64,000 nt of DNA. It comes from Corynebacterium wankanglinii (GTDB lineage: Bacteria; Actinomycetota; Actinomycetes; Mycobacteriales; Mycobacteriaceae). The translations under genes were made by a program, and so were the position numbers. The stretch lies in the NCBI GenBank assembly GCA_014490595.1, contig CP061031.1, positions 1,922,001-1,986,000 of the forward strand, written 5' to 3'. Shown piece by piece: positions 38,443 through 48,819 of the stretch (position 1 is the stretch's first letter; each line of letters opens with the position of its first letter). Under the pieces are notes generated by a model. It ran no database searches, was not told the DNA's origin, and saw nothing but the letters and a program-made list of their open reading frames with translations.

Positions 38443-40608
38443 CTACAGCATGCAGGAAACGCAGCCGTCGATCTCCGTGCCCTCCAGCGCCATCTGGCGC
38501 AGGCGGATGTAGTACAAGGTCTTGATGCCCTTGCGCCACGCGTAGATCTGCGCGCGGTTGATGTCGCGGGTGGTCACCGTGTCCTTGAAGAACAGGGTCA
38601 AAGACAGGCCCTGGTCGACGTACTTCGTAGCCACCGCGTACGTGTCGATGATCTTTTCAAAGCCGATCTCGTAGGCGTCTTTGAAGTAGTCGATGTTCTC
38701 GTTGTCCATGTGCGGCGCCGGGTAGTAGACGCGGCCGATCTTGCCTTCCTTGCGGATCTCAATCTTGGACGCGATCGGGTGGATCGACGACGTGGAGTTG
38801 TTGATGTAGGAAATCGATCCGGTGGGCGGCACCGCCTGCAGGTAGCGGTTGTAAATACCGTCGCGGGCGATGTCTTCTTTCAGCTGCGCCCACTCCTGTG
38901 CCGTGGGTACCGCGATATCGGAATTCGCAAACAGCTCTTTGACCTTGTCGGTCTTCGGCTGGAAGTCCTCCGGGTCATACCGGTCGAAGAACTCGCCGGT
39001 GGCGTACTCGGACTGCCCGAAGTCGGCGAACGCGGTGCCCTTTTCCACAGCGATCTTGTGCGAGGCGCGGAGGCATTGGTACATCACGGCGGCGAAGTAC
39101 GCGTTGGTGAAGTCCAGGCCTTCCTCCGAGCCGTACTCGATGTGCTCGCGCCCCAAGTACCCGTGCAGGTTCATCTGGCCGAGGCCGATAGCGTGGGAGG
39201 CGTTGTTGCCGTCGCGCACCGGCGGCACGGATTCGATGGAGGTCTTGTCCGCCACCGCGGTCAGCGCGCGGATGGCGGATTCCACCGTGCGCGCGAAGTT
39301 GTCGGAATCCATTGCCATGGCGATGTTCAGCGAGCCCAGGTTGCACGAGATGTCGTGGCCGGTCTCGGCGTACGTCAGGTCTTCGTTCAGCACGGACGGC
39401 GAGTTGACCTGCAGGATCTCCGAGCACAGGTTGGACATGTTGATGCGACCGGTCTTCACCGGGTTCGCGCGGTTCGCCGTGTCCTCGAACATGATGTACG
39501 GGTAGCCGGACTCGAACTGGATCTCAGCGATGGTCTGGAAGAACGTGCGCGCGTTGATCTTGGACTTGCGGATGCGCGGGTCTTCCACCATCTCCTCGTA
39601 CTTTTCCGTCACCGAGATGTCTGCAAACGGCACGCCGTAGACGCGCTCCACGTCGTACGGGGAGAACAGGTACATGTCGTCGTTGCGCTTGGCCAGCTCG
39701 AAGGTGATATCCGGGATGACCACGCCGAGCGAGAGGGTCTTGATACGGATCTTCTCGTCGGCGTTCTCGCGCTTGGTGTCCAGAAAGCGCATGATGTCCG
39801 GGTGGTGGGCGTTGAGGTACACCGCACCGGCGCCCTGGCGCGCACCCAGCTGGTTGGCGTAGGAGAACGAATCCTCCAGCAGCTTCATCACGGGGATCAC
39901 ACCGGAGGACTGGTTCTCAATGTGCTTGATGGGCGCGCCGGATTCGCGGATGTTGGACAGCAGCAGCGCGACGCCGCCACCGCGCTTGGACAGCTGCAGC
40001 GAGGAGTTGATGGCGCGGCCGATGGACTCCATGTTGTCCTCGATACGCAGCAGGAAACAGGACACGAGCTCTCCGCGCTGCGCCTTGCCCGCGTTGAGGA
40101 ACGTTGGCGTGGCCGGCTGGAAACGGCCGGTCATGATCTCGTCCACGAGCGCGGACGCGAGCTCCTCGTTGCCGTCCGCGAGGAAGAGTGCGGTCATGGA
40201 CACGCGGTCTTCGAAACGCTCGAGGTAGCGGCGCCCGTCGAAGGTCTTCAGCGTGTAGGAGGTGTAGTACTTGTACGCGCCGAGGAAGGACTTGAAGCGG
40301 AACTTGTAGGAGTACGCGCGTTTGAACGTGTCCTTAATAAAGGACCAGTCGTACTTCTCAATGGTGTCCGGCTCGTAGTACTTGTTGGTGACCAGGTAGT
40401 CGATCTTTTCTTCCAGGTCGTGGAAATACACCGTGTTCTGGTTGACGTGCTGGAGAAAGAACTGGTTCGCGGCTTCGCGGTCTTTGTCGAACTGGATCTG
40501 CCCGTTTTCGTCGTAGAGGTTCAAAAGCGCGTTCAGCGCGTGGTAGTCCAGCTGGTCATGCTCGTTGACCGGCGCCGGGACATTCTTACCCAGGGTCTGG
40601 CTTGTCAC
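38443..40608 (-). CDS. nrdE: Class Ib ribonucleotide reductase alpha subunit
   Basis: 721 residues. Substrate and radical-site segments NLCSEIL and [14 protein letters not shown] carry two active-site Cys; [15 protein letters not shown] is the phosphate-binding loop; the C-terminus ends CVSCML with the redox pair served by NrdH. There is no N-terminal ATP-cone, as expected for class Ib. It overlaps nrdI by 4 bases. Confidence 0.97.
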   Translation of the reverse strand: MTSQTLGKNVPAPVNEHDQLDYHALNALLNLYDENGQIQFDKDREAANQFFLQHVNQNTVYFHDLEEKIDYLVTNKYYEPDTIEKYDWSFIKDTFKRAYSYKFRFKSFLGAYKYYTSYTLKTFDGRRYLERFEDRVSMTALFLADGNEELASALVDEIMTGRFQPATPTFLNAGKAQRGELVSCFLLRIEDNMESIGRAINSSLQLSKRGGGVALLLSNIRESGAPIKHIENQSSGVIPVMKLLEDSFSYANQLGARQGAGAVYLNAHHPDIMRFLDTKRENADEKIRIKTLSLGVVIPDITFELAKRNDDMYLFSPYDVERVYGVPFADISVTEKYEEMVEDPRIRKSKINARTFFQTIAEIQFESGYPYIMFEDTANRANPVKTGRINMSNLCSEILQVNSPSVLNEDLTYAETGHDISCNLGSLNIAMAMDSDNFARTVESAIRALTAVADKTSIESVPPVRDGNNASHAIGLGQMNLHGYLGREHIEYGSEEGLDFTNAYFAAVMYQCLRASHKIAVEKGTAFADFGQSEYATGEFFDRYDPEDFQPKTDKVKELFANSDIAVPTAQEWAQLKEDIARDGIYNRYLQAVPPTGSISYINNSTSSIHPIASKIEIRKEGKIGRVYYPAPHMDNENIDYFKDAYEIGFEKIIDTYAVATKYVDQGLSLTLFFKDTVTTRDINRAQIYAWRKGIKTLYYIRLRQMALEGTEIDGCVSCML

Positions 40609-41141
40609 TTTGTGTCCTTCGAGATTGTTCGTTTGTATTTACCGGAGTATTTCTCGCGCAGTCTGGCTAGCCGCTCGGCTTCGTCCGGGGTGCCACGCCT
40701 ATCGACGACCTCCGGTCCCCCACGCAGCCCCAACCGCCCAGCGTGTTGGGTGAGTTGGCCGCGCACGTGCGCAACGTCCTCGGCCGAGCCCATGAGCTCG
40801 AACCTGTACAGATACGGGACTTTACACTTGTCGGCGATAACCTTCCCGGCAAGGCAAAAATCGGCACCGAAGTTGGAGTTTCCGGCGGCGATGACACCGC
40901 GGATCAAGCTCCGGTTCCCCTCGTTGTTGAGGAAGCGGATCACTTGCCCGGGAACCGGCCGCGAGTTGCCGCCACTTACACTCGCGCCGCCGCCGTACGT
41001 GGGGCAGATGAGGACGTACGGCTCGTCGACGGCGAGTTCGGGGTCTGCCCTGCGCAATGGGATGCGCCGGGACGGGAGGCCGAGCTTCTCCACAAACCGC
41101 TTCGTGTTTTCCGTCGCGGAAGAGAAGTAGACCACCAGCAT
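40605..41141 (-). CDS. nrdI: Ribonucleotide reductase flavodoxin NrdI
   Basis: 178 residues. [19 protein letters not shown] is the FMN phosphate loop; [21 protein letters not shown] and [12 protein letters not shown] complete the flavodoxin-like fold. NrdI supplies the oxidant for assembling the Mn2-tyrosyl cofactor of NrdF. Longer than most NrdI (about 135-150) because of a C-terminal Arg/Lys-rich extension. Confidence 0.95.
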   Translation of the reverse strand: MLVVYFSSATENTKRFVEKLGLPSRRIPLRRADPELAVDEPYVLICPTYGGGASVSGGNSRPVPGQVIRFLNNEGNRSLIRGVIAAGNSNFGADFCLAGKVIADKCKVPYLYRFELMGSAEDVAHVRGQLTQHAGRLGLRGGPEVVDRRGTPDEAERLARLREKYSGKYKRTISKDTK

Positions 41142-41207
41142 GGCCGCTGCCTTTCTTCGTGTTGAGTTTTCGAGCGTGGGGCGCCGCCCCCACTGCGGGC
41201 GCGGCGC

Positions 41208-41438
41208 TTACGCGGCAGCGACGAGCCCCTTGATGCGGTCCGGACGGAAACCGGACCAGTGCTCGCCGTTGGCTTCCACGACCGGGGCCTGCACGTAGCC
41301 GAGGGCCATCACGTAATCGCGGGCTTCGTCGTCGAGGGAGATGTCGACCGTGGTGAACTCCAGCCCGGCCTTGGTCAAAGCCTTCTCGGTCGCCTTGCAC
41401 TGCATGCAGGCCGGCTTGCTGTAAAGGGTGATCGACAT
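41208..41438 (-). CDS. nrdH: Glutaredoxin-like NrdH
   Basis: 76 residues. Redox motif CMQC at 11-14 (usual form CxQC), and WSGFRPDRIKGL at the C-terminus as in NrdH. Electron donor to NrdE via thioredoxin reductase. First gene of nrdHIE. Confidence 0.96.
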   Translation of the reverse strand: MSITLYSKPACMQCKATEKALTKAGLEFTTVDISLDDEARDYVMALGYVQAPVVEANGEHWSGFRPDRIKGLVAAA

Positions 41439-41743
41439 GGTTCTCGCGCTCTTTCTCTACGGGTTTCCGATGGGGATTCAGAGGATTTCTTTTCGTCCTC
41501 GGCTCCCCCGGGGCAACACCAAGAAACACTATACCTTGGGGGAAATATCGGCAACCGCTACTACATGTAGTAGTTACACGGCTGGTATTCCCAGGATAAG
41601 GTCCGGGAATGACCTACATGTAGTTCAAACGTAAACACCGCCCTGCTCCCACCGGTGTAATTCGGGGAACGTGAGCGGGAGGGAAGCTGGCGTCGAAAAG
41701 CGAAAAGCCCCGCCACCAACCGGTGACGGGGCAGGATTCGCGC
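41439..41743 (-). promoter_or_regulatory. nrdHIE promoter region with two CTACATGTAG palindromes
   Basis: A 16-bp perfect palindrome CTACTACATGTAGTAG is at 41558-41573, and a second core CTACATGTAG is at 41614-41623. The centres are 53 bp apart, about five helical turns. The sites resemble the ACTA-N-TAGT pattern of NrdR boxes and are well placed to repress nrdHIE. The usual NrdR spacing is near three turns, so another regulator is possible. ACACTATA at 41527-41534 may belong to the promoter. Confidence 0.5.
41706..41733 (-). terminator. Terminator of rpmJ
   Basis: Minus strand GCCCCGTCACC-GGTT-GGTGGCGGGGC followed by TTTTCGCTTTT. Confidence 0.8.
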
Positions 41744-41866
41744 TTAGCCCTGGCGAGCCTTGAAGCGGGGATCCTTCTTGTTGATCACGTAAACCTTGCC
41801 GTTGCGACGCACAACCTGGGCGCCCGGCTTGTTCTTCAGCGACCGAAGCGACTTGCGGACCTTCAT
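41744..41866 (-). CDS. rpmJ: 50S ribosomal protein L36, zinc-free (C-minus) form
   Basis: 40 residues starting [13 protein letters not shown] and ending DPRFKARQG. The Cys/His zinc ribbon of the normal L36 is missing: no Cys at all. C-minus paralogues of this kind replace the zinc form when zinc is scarce in many bacteria. The second, Cys-containing copy is expected in the ribosomal operon outside this window. No clear Zur box seen upstream. Confidence 0.93.
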   Translation of the reverse strand: MKVRKSLRSLKNKPGAQVVRRNGKVYVINKKDPRFKARQG

Positions 41867-41980
41867 CGGGCGCTCCTTTCTGCTCGGATTACCTGCAATT
41901 AGCGACGCACGGCGGGCTGCCGGGTCGCAACACGGGGGTAAATGTTACACACCACCCGCCCTGAATCAAAACCTCCTACC

Positions 41981-42805
41981 ATGATCGCCATGCAGTCTGA
42001 CATCATCGCCGCCCTCGGCGTGGCACCGACCATTGACCCGGACACCGAGATCGCCCGGCGGGTGCAGTTTCTCGTGGACTACCTGGACACCACCGGCGCG
42101 AAAGGCTACGTGCTGGGCATCTCCGGCGGGCAGGACTCCACGCTCGCCGGGCGCCTGGCGCAGCTGGCGGTGGAAAAGCGCCGCGCGGGCGGGGGCGACG
42201 CAACGTTTGTGGCGGTGCGCCTACCCCACGGCGTGCAGGCCGACGAGGACGACGCACAGCTGGCGCTGCATTTCATCCAGCCCGATGAGACGGTCACGGT
42301 GGACATCGAGCCAGCCACTACCGCCATGGCGGGGGCTGTGGCGGACGCGCTGAAAACGGACGGCCTCGGCGACTTCAACAAGGGCAACGTCAAGGCGCGG
42401 ATGCGCATGATCGCCCAGTACGCCATCGCCGGCGAGCGCGGCCTGCTGGTGGTGGGCACGGACCACGCGGCGGAGAACGTCACCGGGTTCTTTACCAAAC
42501 ACGGCGACGGCGCCGCCGACCTCGTGCCGCTGGCCGGGTTGAACAAGCGCCAGGGCGCCGCGCTGCTCGCGCACCTCGGCGCCGACCCGCGCCTCTGGGA
42601 GAAGGTCCCCACCGCGGACCTGGAGGAGGACCGCCCGGCGCTTCCCGACGAAGACGCGCTCGGCATCACCTACGCCCACATCGACGACTACCTGGAAGGC
42701 AAGCAGATCCCCGCAGAGGCCGCCGAACGCCTCGAGCACCTGTGGCGCATCGGGCAGCACAAGCGCCACCTGCCGCCGGGCCCGAACGACACCTGGTGGC
42801 GCTAG
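41981..42805 (+). CDS. nadE: NAD synthetase, ammonia-dependent
   Basis: 274 residues; the next ATG (41990) is an alternative start and neither has a strong ribosome site. PP-loop [41 protein letters not shown] and [22 protein letters not shown] with the NAD-binding residues. There is no glutaminase domain. Last step of NAD synthesis, complementing pncA and pncB in this window. The stop overlaps that of the convergent kinase gene. Confidence 0.96.
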   Translation: MIAMQSDIIAALGVAPTIDPDTEIARRVQFLVDYLDTTGAKGYVLGISGGQDSTLAGRLAQLAVEKRRAGGGDATFVAVRLPHGVQADEDDAQLALHFIQPDETVTVDIEPATTAMAGAVADALKTDGLGDFNKGNVKARMRMIAQYAIAGERGLLVVGTDHAAENVTGFFTKHGDGAADLVPLAGLNKRQGAALLAHLGADPRLWEKVPTADLEEDRPALPDEDALGITYAHIDDYLEGKQIPAEAAERLEHLWRIGQHKRHLPPGPNDTWWR

Positions 42806-43563
42806 CCCACCCCCCGCAGGGTCTCCTCAGCCGCGCGCACAAGCGCCGAGCCGTAGGACGGGCCGTGCGTCCACGCGTGCACCGCCAGCGGGTGCAGCTG
42901 GTGCACCGCGATGCGCCGCTGCCAGTCGCGGCCGAGCGATCCCCCGGCGTCGAGATAGCCGTCGACAATCGCGCTGAGGTGCGGAGCGCCGAATAGTTCC
43001 AGCATCGCGATGTCGGTCAGCGGGTGGCCGCCGTGCGCCGCCGGGTCGATAAACCGCGGGCCGTCCGGGCTGAACAAAAGGTTGCCGGCCCACAGGTCGC
43101 CGTGGATGCGGGCGAGCGGCGCGTCCTCGTCTTCTTCCACAAGCGCATCGCACGCCTGCTTGACCGCGTCGAAACCGCCCCCACCCAAGTTCCCCGCCTT
43201 CACCGCGTGTTCGGCGAAGGGAAGCACGCGCTGCTCCACGTAGAACGGCGCCCAGTGCCGCATTGGCCGGCACTCCTGCCGCCGCGTCCCGATGAAGTTC
43301 GGACCATCCCACCCGTGCGCCGGGGCGCCGAACGCATCCGCGCCCATGGCGTGGATAGCCGCCAGCTCGCGCCCGGCGGCGCGCGCGGCCTCCACGGTCG
43401 GGCGGGCGGACTCCACCCGCTCGATGGTCAGGGTGTTCGCGTCCTCGTCCACATCGATCACCTCCACCACCGCATTCGACCCTTCGCGCAGCCAACGCAG
43501 GTACGCCGCCTCGGCCGCCGCAGCCCCGGGCGCGCTGCCATGCTTCACAAACACCTCAGACAT
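42802..43563 (-). CDS. Fructosamine kinase family protein
   Basis: 253 residues from [13 protein letters not shown]. Kinase-like fold with [13 protein letters not shown] (catalytic Asp) and [18 protein letters not shown] (metal-binding DPA). Homologues phosphorylate ketosamines so that glycated amines break down, or act on other small substrates. Overlaps the ogt end by 8 bases and shares its promoter side. Confidence 0.9.
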   Translation of the reverse strand: MSEVFVKHGSAPGAAAAEAAYLRWLREGSNAVVEVIDVDEDANTLTIERVESARPTVEAARAAGRELAAIHAMGADAFGAPAHGWDGPNFIGTRRQECRPMRHWAPFYVEQRVLPFAEHAVKAGNLGGGGFDAVKQACDALVEEDEDAPLARIHGDLWAGNLLFSPDGPRFIDPAAHGGHPLTDIAMLELFGAPHLSAIVDGYLDAGGSLGRDWQRRIAVHQLHPLAVHAWTHGPSYGSALVRAAEETLRGVG

Positions 43564-43996
43564 CGATGCCCTCCAATTCCAACAAGTAGCGTTTCGCCTG
43601 AACACCGCCACGGTAGCCGCCGAGCTGCCCGTCGCTGCGCAGCACCCGGTAGCACGGAATGAACAGGGGCAGCGGATTAGTCGCGCACGCGCTGCCCACC
43701 GCGCGCACGGCCTTCGGGTTACCCACCGCCCGGGCCAGTTCTGCGTAAGTGGTGGTCCGCCCGTACGGCACCTTCGCCAGCTCACGCAGCACCAAGCCGC
43801 GGAACGCCGTGACGCCGCGCAGGTCTAGCGGAACGGTAAAATCCCTGCGCTCGCCTGCGAAATACTCGGCCAGCTGCTGGGCGGCTGCGGGGTAGTCCGA
43901 AGGTGCGTCGATAGGCAGGGGCTCCCCTGCAAAGCACACCCGAGAAACGCCCGCGCCACCACCCACGACGCGTAGTGCCCCAATTGGTGAATCCAT
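43556..43996 (-). CDS. ogt: Methylated-DNA-cysteine methyltransferase with PCYR active site
   Basis: 146 residues from MDSPIGALRVV; the longer open frame runs through a tRNA gene. The Ada/Ogt C-terminal domain has RELAKVPYGRTTTYAELA, VGNPKAVRAVGSACATNPLP, the acceptor Cys115 in IPCYRVL and the LLELEG Glu. Canonical enzymes have PCHRV; here the His of the Cys-His-Glu relay is Tyr116. The acceptor Cys itself is present, so it is not an alkyltransferase-like protein. Activity may be weaker or altered. Confidence 0.92.
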   Translation of the reverse strand: MDSPIGALRVVGGGAGVSRVCFAGEPLPIDAPSDYPAAAQQLAEYFAGERRDFTVPLDLRGVTAFRGLVLRELAKVPYGRTTTYAELARAVGNPKAVRAVGSACATNPLPLFIPCYRVLRSDGQLGGYRGGVQAKRYLLELEGIDV

Positions 43997-44052
43997 GCCA
44001 CCCCACGATACGAAAAACTGCCCGGCATATGCGGCCGGGCAGTGTTCATTGG

Positions 44053-44125
44053 TGGAGCTAACGGGATTCGAACCCGTGACCCCCACACTGCCAGTGTGGT
44101 GCGCTACCAACTGCGCCATAGCCCC
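44053..44125 (-). tRNA. tRNA-Ala (anticodon GGC), copy 1
   Basis: 73 nt; acceptor GGGGCTA / TAGCTCC, anticodon loop CTGGCAG. CCA is not encoded. Confidence 0.95.
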
Positions 44126-44168
44126 GTTGCGGCGGCTGCGCCACCACAAAGAATATGTAGTTGTTAAG

Positions 44169-44241
44169 TGGAGCTAACGGGATTCGAACCCGTGACCCCC
44201 ACACTGCCAGTGTGGTGCGCTACCAACTGCGCCATAGCCCC
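44169..44241 (-). tRNA. tRNA-Ala (anticodon GGC), copy 2
   Basis: Identical over all 73 nt to the copy 43 bases away; a tandem duplication. Confidence 0.95.
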
Positions 44242-44365
44242 TTGGATAACTCACGTAAATATACAGCCGAGGACGAGGGCCTCCAAATCCCCAGCGATTG
44301 TGCGCGGTACCACGCAAAACCGCCCCATCCCTTACTGCGGGATGAGGCGGCGGGTAACTCAAGCG

Positions 44366-45100
44366 TTAGAGCTGGGAGAGGGTCTCCGGCCAGTCGTCGC
44401 GCTTGCCCTGGATGTCCTCGATGTCCTTGCCGTCCACGAGCACACGCGGGGTCCACGCCTCGCCGGTGTTGTCTTCCTGGTACTTGCGGTTGTTGTCGCC
44501 CATGCGCTTGGCGGTATCCACGTACTTGCCGTCGCGAATGTCCTGCACCGCTTCCTTCGACGCGCCGTACTCGGCCGCCATGTCGGCGAAGCCGTCGTTG
44601 TCGTACTTGTTGTACGCGGACTGCTGGTTCTGGAACAGGTAGTCGCGGATAGTGAATGCCTGCGCGATGTCGCCGTGGGCGAACATCGCAAGCTCAGCGG
44701 CGAGAGCCTCGGTGGAGTGGCCGACCTGACCGTTATCCAGTGCGGTCATCGGGCGCAGGTCCACGTTGATCTGGCCCGCCTTGAGCTTTTCCATCATTGC
44801 CTCATCGGAGGCGATGTGCAGGTCCGCACAGTGGGTGCACGAAAAGTCCTCGAACAGTTCGGCGGTCTTCGCGTCCTTGTTGTCGCCGGTGAGGTGGATG
44901 ATGTCCTCGTCCTCGTTCCATGCGACGTTGATGCCTGTGGTGTCGAACAGCTCTTCCTGCTTCGCGGCGCTGCGGTTCTCGCGGCCGTTGAAGACGATGA
45001 GGCCGATCACCAACAGAGCGATGGCAATGACAGCGACGACGGCCCAGATGAAGGCCGCGCTACCCTTCTTGTTCGGATTCTCCACTTTGCGTGTGGTCAC
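44366..45100 (-). CDS. DsbA-like thioredoxin-fold protein, membrane-anchored
   Basis: 244 residues. N-terminal TM helix (about 16-36), then an extracytoplasmic thioredoxin-fold domain with the redox motif FSCTHCADLH (Cys88, Cys91) and the cis-Pro region EAWTPRVLVDGK. Disulphide formation or exchange outside the membrane. The MauE-like quinone-linked partner is encoded just upstream on the same strand. Partner proteins unknown. Confidence 0.9.
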   Translation of the reverse strand: MTTRKVENPNKKGSAAFIWAVVAVIAIALLVIGLIVFNGRENRSAAKQEELFDTTGINVAWNEDEDIIHLTGDNKDAKTAELFEDFSCTHCADLHIASDEAMMEKLKAGQINVDLRPMTALDNGQVGHSTEALAAELAMFAHGDIAQAFTIRDYLFQNQQSAYNKYDNDGFADMAAEYGASKEAVQDIRDGKYVDTAKRMGDNNRKYQEDNTGEAWTPRVLVDGKDIEDIQGKRDDWPETLSQL

Positions 45101-45180
45101 AGTTATCTCCTGTTGTGCGTGCCGGGAGGCATGTCGGATGCTGCTTACCCAGCCAAGTTTAGGGGTAGACAGCGAACTTC

Positions 45181-45639
45181 TTAAACGGGCGCCACATCAA
45201 ACCCTGTGATTGCGATGTAGAGCACGTCACGCGCCACCGTGACGAGCAGGTTAGTCTCCCCCTCCCCTGCGGCGGAGGGGTCGAAGCAACCACAGTCAAT
45301 GACCAGGCCGCGTTGCCACGCTGACAGCATGCCGATGATGAACAACACTAAAACGATGATGGAGACCTTGCCGGACCAGCGCAGCTTGATCCCCAACAGC
45401 AGCAGCAGTCCGCCCGCCAACTCCAGCGGGCCGATGATGTGCGCCAGCAGGTAGGACCAGTCGGGGGTGAAGATCTCGTAGGCCTCGATGGTCTTGGTCA
45501 CGTCGAGCGGGACGCCGATTTTCGAAGTGCCGGCGTCGATCCACACGTACGCCATATAGAAGCGCGCAAGGGCTGAGAGGATATCCAGCACCAGCGCTTT
45601 GGTGTCGCGCGCCGGGGCTGGAGTCGTCGTAGTGCTCAT
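45181..45639 (-). CDS. MauE/DoxX-like membrane protein
   Basis: 152 residues, four TM helices. MAYVWIDAGTSKIGVP and the CxC pair DCGCFDP (Cys116, Cys118) are typical of MauE-type proteins that supply oxidising power to periplasmic thiol systems. Followed 80 bases later by the DsbA-like gene, so the two likely act together in oxidative folding. Confidence 0.88.
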   Translation of the reverse strand: MSTTTTPAPARDTKALVLDILSALARFYMAYVWIDAGTSKIGVPLDVTKTIEAYEIFTPDWSYLLAHIIGPLELAGGLLLLLGIKLRWSGKVSIIVLVLFIIGMLSAWQRGLVIDCGCFDPSAAGEGETNLLVTVARDVLYIAITGFDVAPV

Positions 45640-45658
45640 TACCAGAACATTAGTCCAC

Positions 45659-47283
45659 TTACTGCCCCAGCACGTCCGCGACGAGCGCTTGGGCCTCCTC
45701 CTGCACCTGCTTCACGTGCTGCTCGCCCTTGAAAGATTCCGCGTAGATCTTGTACTTGTCCTCGGTGCCAGAGGGGCGCGCCGCGAACCACGCGTTTTCC
45801 GTGGTCACTTTCAAGCCGCCGATGGCTGCGCCGTTGCCAGGAGCTTCCGTCAGCTTTGCGACGATCGCTTCGCCCGCCAACGTATCCGCCGTGACCTGCT
45901 CCGCCGACAGCGCCTTCAACTTCGCCTTTTCTTCGCGGCCCGCCGGGGCGTCGATACGCGCGTACGCCGGCGAGCCGAACTGCCGCTCCAGCTCCGCGTA
46001 ACGCTGGGACGGGGTTGCGCCGGTCACGGTGGTGATCTCCGCGGCCAGCAGGTCCATGATCAGCCCGTCCTTGTCGGTGGACCACACCGTGCCGTCCTTG
46101 CGCAGGAAGGACGCGCCGGCGGATTCTTCGCCGCCGAACCCGATGGTGCCGTCGATAAGCCCCGGCACAAACCACTTGAACCCGACTGGCACCTCCACCA
46201 ACTCGCGGCCGAGCGAGGCCACCACGCGGTCGATCATGGAAGACGACACCAGCGTCTTGCCCACCGCAGTCCCCGCGGCCCAGCCGTCGCGGTGGCTGAA
46301 CAGGTACTCGATGGCCACGGCGAGGTAGTGGTTCGGGTTCATCAGCCCCGCGTCCGGGGTGACAATGCCGTGGCGGTCTGCGTCCGCATCGTTGCCGGTT
46401 GCCAGGTCGAACTTGTCGCGGTTATGCACAAGCGAGGCCATGGAGTTCGGGCTGGAGCAGTCCATCCGGATCTTGCCGTCGGTGTCCAGGGTCATAAACC
46501 GCCACGTAGCGTCCACGTTCGGGTTGACCACCTCGAGGTTCAGCCCGTAGCGCTCCCCGATCGCACCCCAGTAGTCCACGGACGCCCCACCCATGGGGTC
46601 GGCGCCGATATGCAGGCCGGACGCCTTGATCGCGTCCAGGTCCACCACGTTGCCCAGGTCGGACACATAGTGGTCGAGGTAGTCGAACTTCCCGGCGCGT
46701 GCGTCCAGCACGCCGCTTACCGACGTCCTCCGGACCCCCTCCAGCCCCGCCTTGATGTACTCGTTCGCGCGGGCGGCGATCCAATCGGTCGCCTCAGCCG
46801 GGGCCGGCCCGCCGGTGGGCGGGTTGTATTTGAAGCCGCCGTCGCGCGGCGGGTTGTGGGACGGGGTGACCACAATGCCGTCGGCCGTCCCATCCTTGTG
46901 GGTCAGGATGGCGTGGGAGACGGCCGGGTGGGGGTGTAGCGGCCGGAGGCGTCGACAAGCACCGGCACCTCGTTTGCGATGAGCACCTCGAGTGCGGAGA
47001 GCATCGCAGGCTCCGACAGGGCGTGGGTGTCGCGGCCGATGTAGACCGGGCCGTCGATGCCCTCGCCGCGGCGGTAGTCCACGATCGCCTGCGTGGTGGC
47101 GAGGATGTGCGCTTCGTTGAACGCGTTGTCCAGGGAGGATCCGCGGTGGCCGGAGGTGCCGAACGCGACCTGCTGGTCCGGATTGTCCGGGTCGATGTCG
47201 CGGGTGTAGTAGGCGGCAACCACCTCCGCGATGTCGATGAGGTCTTCGCTGCGTGCGGGTTGGCCGGCGCGCTCGTGTGCCAT
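45659..47283 (-). CDS. pgm: Phosphoglucomutase (alpha-D-glucose type), one-base frameshift
   Basis: About 541 residues from [14 protein letters not shown]. The frame breaks at 46926-46928 (plus GGG): one more C on the coding strand restores [26 protein letters not shown] near the N-terminus, the phosphoserine loop [23 protein letters not shown] metal loop and [11 protein letters not shown] sugar loop are all present. Interconverts glucose-1-P and glucose-6-P for glycogen, trehalose and wall polysaccharide. The flanking reading frames run on unbroken, which suggests a sequencing deletion. Confidence 0.93.
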
Positions 47284-47391
47284 AGTCGTTCTCCTTTGCG
47301 GTCAAGCGGGCGTTTACCACCATCATCGCGCGTGAATGTAAATCTCGCCACCTTAATACTATTCGTTTTGTCGTATGTTTTACTGCTGGGC

Positions 47392-48809
47392 ATGCTCGAC
47401 ACCATGAACGACTTCCTCAGCGCCGTCTCCTCCTTCGTCTGGGGCCCGTTCCTGCTTATCCCCCTGCTACTCGGCACCGGCCTGTTCCTCACCATCCGCC
47501 TGCGCGGCATCCAGTTCCGCACACTCGGACGCGCCGCGCGTCACGCGTTTGTCGATAAGGCGGAAGAAGGCGCCGGAGACATCTCCAACTACCAGGCGCT
47601 CACCACCGCCCTGGCCGCCACGGTAGGCACCGGCAACATCGTCGGCGTGGCCACCGCGATCTCCATCGGCGGGCCCGGCGCACTGTTTTGGATCTGGGTC
47701 ACCGGCATTGTCGGCATGGCGTCGAAGTACTCCGAGGCCTATTTAGGGGTGCGCTTCCGCACCACCGACAAGAAGGGCAAGCAGCAAGGCGGCCCGCACG
47801 AGTACCTGAAACGGGGTGTGGGCGGCGGCTTCGGCAAATTCCTCGCCGCGGCGTTCACGCTGTTTACTATCTTCGCGTCCTTCGGCATCGGCAACCTCGC
47901 CCAGGGCAACTCCATCGCCGCAGGCATGAACGACGCCTTCGGCATCAGCCCCAACGTCGCCGGGGTGATCATCTTCTTCGCCGTGGGCGCTGCCGTGCTC
48001 GGCGGCATCGAGGGCATCGGCAAAATCACCGCCGCGTTCGTGCCGCTAATGATTGTCTACTCGTCGGCGGCGGCATCACCGCGCTAGTTCTGATGGCGGA
48101 CCGCGTCCCGGATGCGATCGCCACCATCTTCACCGACGCATTCACCGGCACCGCCGCAACAGGCGGCTTCGTGGGCTCTGGCATCATGCTAGCCATCCAG
48201 TTCGGTGTGGCCCGCGGCATCTTCTCCAACGAGTCCGGCATGGGCTCGGCGGCGATCGCCGCCGCGGCCGCGAAGACGCAGCACCCGGCGCGCCAGGCGC
48301 TGGTGTCCATGACGCAGACGTTCATCGACACCATCATCGTGGTCACCATCACCGGCCTGGTCATCGTCACCGCCGGCACGTGGGACATGGGCCGCGACCA
48401 GGCCGCGATCATGACCGCCTCCGCGTTCGGCCAGGCTCTGCCCGGCGAGTGGGGCAGCCTCATCGTCTCAGTCGCCCTGATCTTCTTCGCGTTTTCCACC
48501 ATCTTGGGCTGGTCCTACTACGGCGAGCGCGCCATCGTGGCGCTCGTGGGCGACTGGGCCTCCATCCCCTACCGCATGTTCTTCACCGCCCTGTCTTTTG
48601 TCGGCGCCGTAGCGTCGCTGGAGCTGGCGTGGACGTTCTCCGACCTGTCCAACGGCCTGATGGCCATTCCCAACCTCATCGGTCTGCTCATCCTGTCCGG
48701 TCTGGTGGTGCGTGAAACCCGCGAGTACCTGGACTGGGACCCGAAGCTGACAAAGTCGCCGGACGAGGTCGCCGGCTTCGTCGCACGCCAGAAGATGAAC
48801 TGGCGTTAG
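47392..48809 (+). CDS. Alanine/glycine:cation symporter (AgcS family), one-base frameshift
   Basis: About 472 residues. The start [12 protein letters not shown] is the most natural but has a weak ribosome site; MNDFLSAV is an alternative. Frame breaks near 48058-48064: adding one base after VPLMIVY restores [16 protein letters not shown]. Signature [22 protein letters not shown] near residue 60 and [19 protein letters not shown] are diagnostic for AgcS. Imports small amino acids with Na+ or H+. GTG start of crcB follows 11 bases later. Confidence 0.91.
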
Positions 48810-48819
48810 ACTCTGCGCC

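Noticed and set aside
37927..41130. A 1,067-codon plus-strand frame opposite nrdE and nrdI
   Set aside because: Antisense shadow of two well-conserved genes; no domain of its own.
44053..44241. The two identical tRNA-Ala copies as an integration target or att repeat
   Set aside because: Only 43 ordinary bases separate them and nothing is inserted; simple tandem duplication.
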